From Actinomycetes bacterium (GTDB lineage: Bacteria; Actinomycetota; Actinomycetes; Actinomycetales; Cellulomonadaceae): a DNA stretch of 13,179 nucleotides. Shown piece by piece: positions 5,357 to 12,104 of the stretch (positions within the stretch are counted from its first letter, which is position 1; each line of letters opens with the position of its first letter). The translations under genes and the position numbers were made by a program. The notes under the pieces were generated by a model that saw only the letters and a program-made list of their open reading frames with translations, did not search any database and was not told where the DNA came from. The stretch is from contig JAJYTJ010000106.1 of the NCBI GenBank assembly GCA_021793115.1, positions 1 through 13,179 of the forward strand. The letters are read 5' to 3'.

Positions 5357-7714
5357 ATGCTCCATCTGGGCGCCACGAGCGTCGTCATCGTCTCGGTCGT
5401 CGGCGTGCTCGCGCTCGCCGCGCTCGTCCTCGCCGCGGTGCTCGCGCGGCAGGTGCTCGCGGCCGACGAGGGCACGCCGCGCATGCAGGACATCGCCAAG
5501 GCCGTCCAGGAGGGCGCCACCGCGTTCCTCCGCCGGCAGCTGCGCACGCTCGCGCTGTTCGCGGTCGTCGTCGTCGCGCTGCTGCTGCTCCTGCCGGGCT
5601 CGGGCGGCGTCAAGGTCGGCCGCTCCGTGTTCTTCCTCGTCGGCGCGGCCTTCTCCGCGACCATCGGGTTCCTCGGCATGTGGCTCGCCACGCGTGCCAA
5701 CCTGCGGGTCGCGGCGGCCGCCTCGGCCCCCGGCGGCCGCGCGGAGGGGGCGCGGATCGCGTTCCGCACCGGCGGCGCGGTGGGCATGTCGGTGGTGGGG
5801 CTGGGGCTGCTCGGCGCCGTCACGGTCGAGCTGGTCTTCGGCTTCGACGCGCCGGCCGTGCTCGAGGGCTTCGGCTTCGGCGCGGCCCTGCTGGCCATGT
5901 TCATGCGTGTGGGCGGCGGCATCTTCACCAAGGCGGCCGACGTCGGCGCCGACCTCGTCGGCAAGGTGGAGCAGGGCATCCCCGAGGACGACCCGCGCAA
6001 CGCCGCGACCATCGCCGACAACGTGGGCGACAACGTGGGCGACTGCGCCGGCATGGCGGCCGACCTGTTCGAGTCCTACGCCGTGACGCTCGTCGCGGCG
6101 CTCATCCTGGGCCGGGCGGCGTTCGGCGAGCAGGGCATGGTGTTCCCGCTCATCGTCACCGGCATCGGCGCGCTGGTGGCCGCGCTCGGCGTGGCGATCA
6201 CGCGCGTGCGCGGCACCGAGTCCGGGCTCACGGCGATCAACCGCGGCTTCTACATCTCGGCGCTCGCGGGCCTGGTGCTGGCGGCCGTCGCCTCCTTCCT
6301 CTACCTGCCGTCGTCGTTCGCGGCGCTCACCGGCGGCACCGCCGGGCTGCAGACCCACCCCGGCGACCCGCGGCTCGTCGCGAGCGCGGCCGTCCTCGTC
6401 GGGATCCTCCTCGCGGGCGTCATCCTCTGGGTGACCGGCTACTTCACCAAGACGACGAGCAAGCCCACGCTCCACGTGGCGCGCACCACGCTCACGGGTC
6501 CCGCGACCGTCGTCCTGTCCGGCATCGGCGTGGGCTTCGAGTCGGCCGTCTACACCGCCGGCATCATCGCCGCGGCGATCTGCGCCGTGTTCCTCGTCGC
6601 GGGCGGCTCGGTGTCGCTCGCGCTGTTCCTCATCGCGCTGGCCGGCTGCGGCTTGCTCACCACGGTCGGCGTCATCGTCGCGATGGACACGTTCGGCCCG
6701 GTGAGCGACAACGCGCAGGGCATCGCCGAGATGTCCGGCGACGTCTCGGAGGAGGGCGCGCAGATCCTCACCGACCTCGACGCGGCCGGCAACACGACGA
6801 AGGCCATCACCAAGGGCATCGCCATCGCGACCGCCGTGCTCGCCGCGACCGCGCTGTTCGGCTCGTTCGCCGACGAGGTGACGCACGCCGTCGCGGGGGT
6901 CTCGGGCGCCGCGACGGGCGACCTCGTCAAGGCGATGCTGAGCTACGAGATCATCTCGCCCATCACGCTCGTCGGGGTCATCCTCGGCGGTGCCACGGTG
7001 TTCCTCTTCTCCGGCCTGGCCATCGACGCCGTGACGCGCGCGGCCGGCTCGATCGTCTTCGAGGTGCGGCGCCAGTTCCGCGAGCACCCCGGCATCCTCA
7101 CGGGCCAGGAGCGCCCCGAGTACGGCAAGGTCGTCGACATCTGCACGCGCGACTCGCTGCGCGAGCTGGCGACGCCGGGGCTGCTGGCCGCGTCCGCGCC
7201 CATCGCGGTGGGCTTCGGGCTCGGCATCGGCCCGCTCGCCGGCTTCCTCGGCGGGGCCATCGCGGCCGGCGTGCTCATGGCGGTGTTCCTCGCCAACTCG
7301 GGCGGCACGTGGGACAACGCCAAGAAGATCGTCGAGGACGGCCACTTCGGCGGGAAGGGCTCCGCGGCGCACGCCGCCGCCGTCATCGGCGACACCGTGG
7401 GCGACCCCTTCAAGGACACCGCCGGGCCGGCCATCAACCCGCTCATCAAGGTGATGAACCTGGTCGCGCTGCTCGTCGCGCCGGCCGTGGTGACGGTCTC
7501 GGTCGGGTCGGGCGCCAGCACGCCGCTGCGGCTGACGCTCGCGCTGCTCGCCGCGGCAGTGGCGTTCGGCGCGGTCGTCGTCTCCCGGCTGCGGGCAGCG
7601 AAGGCCGACCGCGAGGGCCGTCTGGAGGCCGAGGCCGCGCTGGCCGGCGCCGAGCCGATGGACGTGGTGCTCGCCGACGAGGAGGCGCGCGCCGGGCACG
7701 GTCAGGGGCGCTAG
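5357..7714 (+). CDS. hppA: Membrane-bound proton-pumping pyrophosphatase (K+-independent type)
   Basis: Hydrolyses cytoplasmic pyrophosphate and uses the energy to move protons across the plasma membrane. The protein has 785 aa with about 16 hydrophobic segments, normal for bacterial H+-PPases (650-800). Substrate-site motifs are DVGADLVGKVE (D195, D199, K203, E205), then IPEDDPRNAATIADNVGDNV and GDCAGMAADLFESY; late in the protein are NSGGTWDNAKKIVEDG and GDTVGDPFKDTAGP. In the GNTTKAITKG motif, residue 482 is Lys and 485 is Thr. In this family Lys at that site marks K+-independent proton pumps, while Ala marks K+-dependent ones. The C-terminus ends in a charged cytoplasmic tail of about 45 residues. 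It is divergent from the sigma operon, and its stop lies 3 bp from the stop of the convergent gene. Very confident. Confidence 0.98.
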   Translation: MLHLGATSVVIVSVVGVLALAALVLAAVLARQVLAADEGTPRMQDIAKAVQEGATAFLRRQLRTLALFAVVVVALLLLLPGSGGVKVGRSVFFLVGAAFSATIGFLGMWLATRANLRVAAAASAPGGRAEGARIAFRTGGAVGMSVVGLGLLGAVTVELVFGFDAPAVLEGFGFGAALLAMFMRVGGGIFTKAADVGADLVGKVEQGIPEDDPRNAATIADNVGDNVGDCAGMAADLFESYAVTLVAALILGRAAFGEQGMVFPLIVTGIGALVAALGVAITRVRGTESGLTAINRGFYISALAGLVLAAVASFLYLPSSFAALTGGTAGLQTHPGDPRLVASAAVLVGILLAGVILWVTGYFTKTTSKPTLHVARTTLTGPATVVLSGIGVGFESAVYTAGIIAAAICAVFLVAGGSVSLALFLIALAGCGLLTTVGVIVAMDTFGPVSDNAQGIAEMSGDVSEEGAQILTDLDAAGNTTKAITKGIAIATAVLAATALFGSFADEVTHAVAGVSGAATGDLVKAMLSYEIISPITLVGVILGGATVFLFSGLAIDAVTRAAGSIVFEVRRQFREHPGILTGQERPEYGKVVDICTRDSLRELATPGLLAASAPIAVGFGLGIGPLAGFLGGAIAAGVLMAVFLANSGGTWDNAKKIVEDGHFGGKGSAAHAAAVIGDTVGDPFKDTAGPAINPLIKVMNLVALLVAPAVVTVSVGSGASTPLRLTLALLAAAVAFGAVVVSRLRAAKADREGRLEAEAALAGAEPMDVVLADEEARAGHGQGR

Positions 7715-7717
7715 CGG

Positions 7718-8533
7718 TCAGGCGGGGGCCAGCGCGACGAGCCGCATCGTCCTGTCGTCGGCGTAGCAGGTCTGCAGCAGGATCTGCCCGGACATCCCGG
7801 CCGCCGCCGAGTAGTGCGCCGGGTTGGGCACGTCGCGCGCGTCCGTGACGACCCAGAGCGCGCCGTCGATCCGCACCCGGTCGCCCAGGTGCAGCCCGAG
7901 CACGGGGGTGCCGCCGCACCGGCGGTGGATCGGGTAGTACGGCTTGCCGTCGACGTTCTCGTACCAGTGGGTGAGGCCGCCCTGGCAGCGGTTGACCGCG
8001 TCCTGGCCGCCGCTGTTGACGACTCGGGTGCTCCAGGCCACCGCCGGCCCGGGGGGCGCGGCCGGGGCCTTCGGTGGCGCCGGCCGCGTGGTGGCGGCCG
8101 TGCGGAGGGCCGCTTGCACCGCGGCCTCGGCGGCGGCCTGCGCGGCCGCCGCCGCAGCCGCCTGAGCCGTCGCCGCCGAGGCTGCCTGTTCCGCCGCCTC
8201 CTTCGCGGCCTGCTCCGCCGCCGCCTGCGCGGCCGCGCGCTCCGCCTCCTCGCGCGCGGCGGCCTGGCGCTCGCGCTGGAGCAGCTCGGTGGCGCTCGTG
8301 ACGACGAGCCCGCGCCCGACCAGTGCCCGGCGCTCGTCCTCCGCGGCGGCCGCCGACGCCGAGGCCACGCGCGCCGCCGCGGTCGCCGCCTCGGTGTCGG
8401 GCAGCTGCACGCCCGCGCCGGGCACGGCGAGGCCGACGACCAGCACCATGGCCGAGGCCGTCGTGGCGAGCGCGTGCTTCCACACGCCCACCCATCGGTG
8501 GGCAGGGGGCGGACGTGTGGAGTTCTCACCCAC
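7718..8533 (-). CDS. Secreted Ala-rich coiled-coil protein with divergent sortase-like C-terminal domain
   Basis: Numbered from GTG 8533 (271 aa): a short cytoplasmic N-terminus, a hydrophobic segment at about 19-42 (signal peptide or anchor), then about 100 residues of Ala/Glu/Gln/Arg heptad-like coiled coil (about 50-147), a Pro/Ala linker (about 150-165), and a compact domain of about 100 residues. That domain ends in LLQTCYADDRTMRLVAL, like the TLxTC...R end of sortases. It contains H203 in PIHRRCGG 53 residues before C256, with R261 and R264 after it, so a His-Cys-Arg set is possible. The segment LGDRVRIDGALWVVTDARDV between them matches the sortase strand order. Extra cysteines lie before H203 and at 206. 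Activity is unproven; it may be a non-catalytic relative. Start uncertain: ggagg is only 2 nt before GTG 8533. Confidence 0.7.
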   Translation of the reverse strand: MGENSTRPPPAHRWVGVWKHALATTASAMVLVVGLAVPGAGVQLPDTEAATAAARVASASAAAAEDERRALVGRGLVVTSATELLQRERQAAAREEAERAAAQAAAEQAAKEAAEQAASAATAQAAAAAAAQAAAEAAVQAALRTAATTRPAPPKAPAAPPGPAVAWSTRVVNSGGQDAVNRCQGGLTHWYENVDGKPYYPIHRRCGGTPVLGLHLGDRVRIDGALWVVTDARDVPNPAHYSAAAGMSGQILLQTCYADDRTMRLVALAPA

Positions 8534-8600
8534 GTCCTCCGGTTGGCGGACAGCTGCGGCGGCCCGGGCATGGCCGCGGATCGGGCCGGCGCGGCGGTTC

Positions 8601-8606
8601 TAGGGT
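8601..8606 (+). promoter_or_regulatory. Possible -10 box for the M20 peptidase gene (tagggt)
   Basis: In the 103-bp gap between the two divergent genes, tagggt fits TAnnnT and lies 30 bp before ATG 8637. No convincing -35 is present at 17-18 bp. The gene's ribosome site is gaagga (8625-8630), 6 nt before the ATG. Confidence 0.35.
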
Positions 8607-8636
8607 GGTGCCAACCGTCGAACCGAAGGATGTCCC

Positions 8637-9983
8637 ATGCCTGCCGACCTGCGCGCCGCCGTGGCCGCGCTCATGCCCCGCGCCCTGTCCGACCTCGCCG
8701 AGCTGGTCGCCATCCCGTCGATCGCCGACGAGCGGATCGTCCCGCTGTCCGAGTGCGACCGTGCGGCCGAGTGGGTCGCCGCGGCCTTCCGCGCCGAGGG
8801 CATCGACGACGCCCGCCCGGAGCGGACCCCCGACGGCACGGCCGCCGTCGTCGGCCGGCGCCCCGGCCCGGACGGCGCGCCCACGGTGCTGCTCTACGCG
8901 CACTACGACGTGCAGCCGACGCTCGACGAGGCCGCCTGGACCACGCCGCCGTTCGAGCTGACCGAGCGCGACGGCCGCTACTTCGGCCGCGGCGCCGCGG
9001 ACTGCAAGGGCAACATCGCCGCGATCCTCACCGCGCTGCGCGCGCTGCGGGACGAGGACGGCGGCTACCCGGTGACACTCAAGCTGGCGATCGAGGGGTC
9101 GGAGGAGCAGGGCGGCGGCGGTCTGGACCAGCTCGCGCAGGCGCGTCCCGAGCTGTTCGCGGCCGACGCGGTGCTCGTCGTCGACGTCGGCAACGTGGCC
9201 GTGGGCCGCCCGACGCTCACCACGTCGTTGCGCGGCTCCGCCGACGTCGTCGTGCACGTCGCGACGCTCGCCGGCGCGGTGCACTCGGGTATGTTCGGCG
9301 GTGCGGCGCCGGACCCGGTCGCGGCCCTCGTCCGGATGCTCGCCACGCTGCGCGACGGGCACGGCGACACGACGATCCGCGGCCTGGACGCCACGCAGAC
9401 CTGGCCGGGCGCCGGCTGGGACGCCGCCGAGTTCGCGGCGGCGGCGGGTGTGCTGCCCGGCGCCCAGGTGCTGGGTTCCGGCTCGGTGGCCGACATGCTG
9501 TGGGCGCGGCCGACCGTCAGCGTGGTGGGCATCGACGTGCCGCCCGTGGTCGGCTCGACGCCGGCGATCCAGGGCAGCGCGTCGGCGCGGCTCAACCTCC
9601 GCGTCCCGCCGGGCCTGCGTGCCACCGACGCGCGCGACGCGCTCGTCGCCCACCTGCACGCCGTCGCCCCGTGGGGTGCGACCGTCACGGTCGAGGCCGA
9701 CCACGTGGGCGAGCCGTTCCTGGCCCGCACCGACACGGCCGCGTTCGCGACGCTGTCGGACGCGCTCGCGGAGGCGTTCGGCGCGCCCACGGTCACCGTG
9801 GGCGAGGGCGCGTCGATCCCGCTGTGCAACGTGCTCGCCACGCTCATGCCGGAGGCGTCGATCGTGCTGCTCGGCGTCGAGGACCCGGCGGCGTCGATCC
9901 ACGCGCCCAACGAGTCCGTGCACCCCGGCGAGATCGAGCACCTGGCGCACGCGTTGGCCCTGTTCCTGCAGCGTCTGGGCTGA
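8637..9983 (+). CDS. M20-family metallopeptidase (dipeptidase-like)
   Basis: A cytoplasmic di-zinc hydrolase of the M20 family (CNDP/PepV/ArgE/DapE relatives), most likely cleaving dipeptides or acylated amino acids. It has 448 aa, usual for the dipeptidase branch. Metal and catalytic residues are visible in order: H89 and D91 in YAHYDVQP, D122 in GAADCKGN, the Glu pair E156-E157 in IEGSEEQGGGG, D183 in VVDVGN and H422 in IHAPNESVH. The central part (about 195-330) is the lid/dimerisation domain. The family's usual EGEEE(I/S)GS is altered here to EGSEEQGGGG, though both key glutamates remain. The start is ATG 8637 with gaagga upstream. The gene is divergent from the sortase-like gene and probably forms its own transcript. 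The exact substrate cannot be read from sequence. Confidence 0.93.
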   Translation: MPADLRAAVAALMPRALSDLAELVAIPSIADERIVPLSECDRAAEWVAAAFRAEGIDDARPERTPDGTAAVVGRRPGPDGAPTVLLYAHYDVQPTLDEAAWTTPPFELTERDGRYFGRGAADCKGNIAAILTALRALRDEDGGYPVTLKLAIEGSEEQGGGGLDQLAQARPELFAADAVLVVDVGNVAVGRPTLTTSLRGSADVVVHVATLAGAVHSGMFGGAAPDPVAALVRMLATLRDGHGDTTIRGLDATQTWPGAGWDAAEFAAAAGVLPGAQVLGSGSVADMLWARPTVSVVGIDVPPVVGSTPAIQGSASARLNLRVPPGLRATDARDALVAHLHAVAPWGATVTVEADHVGEPFLARTDTAAFATLSDALAEAFGAPTVTVGEGASIPLCNVLATLMPEASIVLLGVEDPAASIHAPNESVHPGEIEHLAHALALFLQRLG

Positions 9984-10001
9984 GCCTTCACAGGAAGGCT
10001 C
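9982..10001 (+). terminator. Weak hairpin just after the peptidase gene
   Basis: Arm gagcctt (9982-9988), loop cacagg, arm aaggctc (9995-10001): 7 bp, exact, with no following T-tract. It starts within the TGA stop codon. It could end the peptidase transcript, but the same bases take part in a direct repeat upstream of the exporter operon, so the hairpin may be incidental. Confidence 0.35.
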
Positions 10002-10042
10002 CAGGCAGGCTTCGCCGAAGGCCCAGGTCGCGTCCCTAACGT
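9991..10042 (+). promoter_or_regulatory. Putative response-regulator direct repeats plus -10 for the exporter operon
   Basis: The motif cagg recurs at 9991, 10002 and 10024, spacings of 11 and 22 bp, with a degenerate copy (gccg) at the 10013 position. The 11-mers aggaaggctcc and aggcaggcttc (9992-10013) agree at 9 of 11 positions. A TAnnnT -10 (taacgt, 10037-10042) follows at the distance expected if an OmpR/PhoB-type activator bound the repeats in place of a -35. A transcript would begin near 10049, with gagg (10070-10073) 5 nt before ATG 10079. The regulator is not in the window. Confidence 0.4.
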
Positions 10043-10078
10043 CAGTCGACGGCACCCGACGATCGACGTGAGGACGAC

Positions 10079-11368
10079 ATGGCCAGGCGGTGGAGGGCGG
10101 CTCGCCCGACGAGGAGGGTGGCCGTCATCATCGTGGCCGTCCTGGTGCTCGCGGGCGCCGGCACGGGCATCCGGTGGTTCACCCAACGGGACAAGGCCAG
10201 CGCCACGACGACGGCGGCCGCGACGACCACCACCGTGGCCGCGAGCCTGACGACGCTCCAGAAGTCGGTGAGCGCCACCGGCACGCTGACGCCGACGGTG
10301 CAGCAGGCCGTGAGCTTCGCGGTGAGCGGCACGGTGACGTCCGTGCCGGTCAAGGTGGGCGACACGGTGACCGTCGGCCAGACGCTGGCCACGGTCGACA
10401 CGCTCCAGCTCACCGCGGACCTGCTCACGGCCAAGGCCAACCTGGCCAGCGCGCAGGCGGCGCTCGCCGACCTCGAGGCGGCGAGCACCGGGACGGCGGC
10501 CGAGGTCGCACAGATCGCCGCCGCGTCGGCGAAGGTCGACGTCGCGCAGTCGGCCGAGACGGCGGCCGAGGCCGCGCTGGGCGACGCCACACTGCTGGCG
10601 CCCGTCGCAGGCCTCGTGACGAACGTCGGCCTGTCGGTCGGGGACAAGGTCACCGGCACGTCCGCATCGTCGACGTCGGGCTCGTCGGCCGCCGGCTCCT
10701 CGGGCGGGTCGTCGGCCGGCTCCGCGGGCTCGGGGTCGTCGTCGAGCAGCTCGACGTCCAGCGGCCAGTTCGAGATCGTCGGGACGGACGCCTACGACGT
10801 GAGCCTGTCGGTCAACGACTCGGACGTCGCGCTCATCAAGCCGGGCGACCAGGTGGAGATGACGTCCGACTCCGTCACGGGCACCGTGTTCGGCGTCGTG
10901 CGGACCGTCGGCCCGCTCTCCACGTCCACCGGCGTCGCGTCGTACCCGGTGGTGGCCGACGTCACGGGCGACACGAAGTCGCTCCACGACGGCATCTCGG
11001 TCACGGCGAGCATCGTCTACGAGCGCCGCGCCAACGTGCTCACCATCCCCACCGCCGCCATCCACAAGGCGGCGGACGGCTCCTCGACCGTCATCAAGGT
11101 GGCCTCCGACGGCACCACGTCCACGGTGACGGTCACCACCGGCGAGTCCTCCGGCACGGTGACCGAGATCACGGCGGGCCTGGCGCAGGGCGACAAGGTC
11201 CAGGTGACCACGTACGCCCGCACGTCGACGGGCACGAGCGGCGGCACCAACCGGACCGGCGGGACCGGCGGCACCGGTTCCTTCCAGCTCCCCAACGGCC
11301 AGACCGTCCAGCGGAACTCCAACGGCAGCCTCTCGATCACCAACGGTGGGACGGGCTCCCGTGGCTGA
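10079..11368 (+). CDS. HlyD/MacA-like efflux adaptor (membrane fusion protein)
   Basis: The extracytoplasmic adaptor of a MacB-type ABC exporter, comparable to YknX of Bacillus. It has 429 aa: a basic N-terminus and membrane anchor at about 14-33, a beta-barrel strand region (VSATGTLTP), the first lipoyl half (VSGTVTSVPVKVGDTVTVG), a short helical hairpin (about 113-170; LLTAKANLASAQAALADLEA), and the second lipoyl half (LLAPVAGLVTNVGLSVGDKV). A Ser/Gly-rich insert at about 195-229 follows before the beta-barrel and membrane-proximal domains (IPTAAIHK, GLAQGDKVQV). The helical hairpin is short, as expected where there is no TolC partner. The C-terminal 60 or so residues are a Gly/Thr/Asn-rich tail. 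It is the first gene of a three-gene operon, and its stop codon overlaps the start of the ATPase gene. Start ATG 10079 has gagg 5 nt upstream. Confidence 0.9.
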   Translation: MARRWRAARPTRRVAVIIVAVLVLAGAGTGIRWFTQRDKASATTTAAATTTTVAASLTTLQKSVSATGTLTPTVQQAVSFAVSGTVTSVPVKVGDTVTVGQTLATVDTLQLTADLLTAKANLASAQAALADLEAASTGTAAEVAQIAAASAKVDVAQSAETAAEAALGDATLLAPVAGLVTNVGLSVGDKVTGTSASSTSGSSAAGSSGGSSAGSAGSGSSSSSSTSSGQFEIVGTDAYDVSLSVNDSDVALIKPGDQVEMTSDSVTGTVFGVVRTVGPLSTSTGVASYPVVADVTGDTKSLHDGISVTASIVYERRANVLTIPTAAIHKAADGSSTVIKVASDGTTSTVTVTTGESSGTVTEITAGLAQGDKVQVTTYARTSTGTSGGTNRTGGTGGTGSFQLPNGQTVQRNSNGSLSITNGGTGSRG

Positions 11369-12104
11369 GGGCACCACGACGCGCGTCGCGGGCCTGCCCG
11401 CGGTGCCGGGCGCCGGCGCGCCCGTCATCGAGCTGCTCGGCGCCCGCAAGACCTATACCACCGGCACCATCGAGTTCGAGGCGCTGCGCGGCGTGGACCT
11501 GCGGATCGACGCGGGGGAGTACGTCGCGGTCATGGGCCCCTCCGGCTCCGGCAAGTCGACCCTGATGAACATCCTCGGCTGCCTCGACGTGCTGACCAGC
11601 GGGACGTACCGGCTCGCCGGGGAGGACGTCGAGGAGCTCGACGAGGTGCAGCTGGCGGCCATCCGCAACCGGCGCATCGGCTTCGTCTTCCAGCAGTTCC
11701 ACCTGCTGCCGTCGCTGCCCGCGTGGCGCAACGTGGAGCTGCCGCTGCTGTACGCGGGCGTGCGGGCCGTCGAACGCCGCGAGCGCGCGCTCGTCGCGCT
11801 CGAGCGCGTGGGCCTCGCCGACCGGACGGCCAACCGGCCCGGCGAGATGAGCGGCGGCCAGCAGCAGCGCGCCGCCGTGGCCCGCGCCCTGGTCACCGAC
11901 CCCGCGCTGATCCTGGCCGACGAGCCGACGGGCAACCTGGACTCCACGTCGACCGACGAGGTGCTCGGGCTGTTCGACGAGCTGCACGAGCAGGGCCGCA
12001 CCGTGGTGCTCATCACGCACGAGGCCGAGGTGGCCCTGCACGCGCAGCGCGTGGTCCACGTGCGCGACGGCCTCGTCACGGTCGACGAGCGGGTGGCCCG
12101 ATGA
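11361..12104 (+). CDS. ABC transporter ATP-binding protein, MacB/LolD type
   Basis: The cytoplasmic ATPase of the exporter, equivalent to YknY or the nucleotide-binding half of MacB. Numbered from GTG 11361 (247 aa, normal size), it shows Walker A GPSGSGKST (59-67), the Q-loop in FVFQQFHLLPSL, the ABC signature MSGGQQQR (from 163), Walker B LILADEPTGNLD (D187, E188) and the switch His in LITHE (H220). The spacing and the GNLD D-loop are typical of the lipoprotein/macrolide exporter (type VII) subgroup. The start is either GTG 11361 or GTG 11346; both overlap the adaptor stop at 11366-11368, so translation is probably coupled. It overlaps the permease gene by 4 bp (ATGA). Confidence 0.95.
   Translation: MAEGTTTRVAGLPAVPGAGAPVIELLGARKTYTTGTIEFEALRGVDLRIDAGEYVAVMGPSGSGKSTLMNILGCLDVLTSGTYRLAGEDVEELDEVQLAAIRNRRIGFVFQQFHLLPSLPAWRNVELPLLYAGVRAVERRERALVALERVGLADRTANRPGEMSGGQQQRAAVARALVTDPALILADEPTGNLDSTSTDEVLGLFDELHEQGRTVVLITHEAEVALHAQRVVHVRDGLVTVDERVAR

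Noticed and set aside
5085..6054. Upstream extension of the sigma factor frame to 6054
   Set aside because: The added 323 residues are Ser/Thr/Pro/Ala shadow sequence of hppA; a ggaggt site and ECF promoter support GTG 5085.
5255..7699. Minus-strand open frame of 814 codons opposite hppA
   Set aside because: Composition (Arg, Asp, His, Glu-rich, no hydrophobic core) is that of an antisense shadow; hppA on the plus strand is unambiguous.
5341..7848. Second long plus-strand frame overlapping hppA, and the frame at 7814-10039
   Set aside because: Both read as Arg/Gly/Ala-rich low-complexity protein in frames shifted against, or antisense to, well-supported genes.
8071..8350. Repeat-like GC block in the Ala-rich region
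   Set aside because: It is explained by the Ala/Glu/Gln coiled-coil codons of the secreted protein; no exact DNA unit repeats.
9065..11449. Minus-strand open frame of 794 codons across the peptidase and adaptor genes
   Set aside because: It crosses two clear plus-strand genes and their intergenic region and has no recognisable domain.
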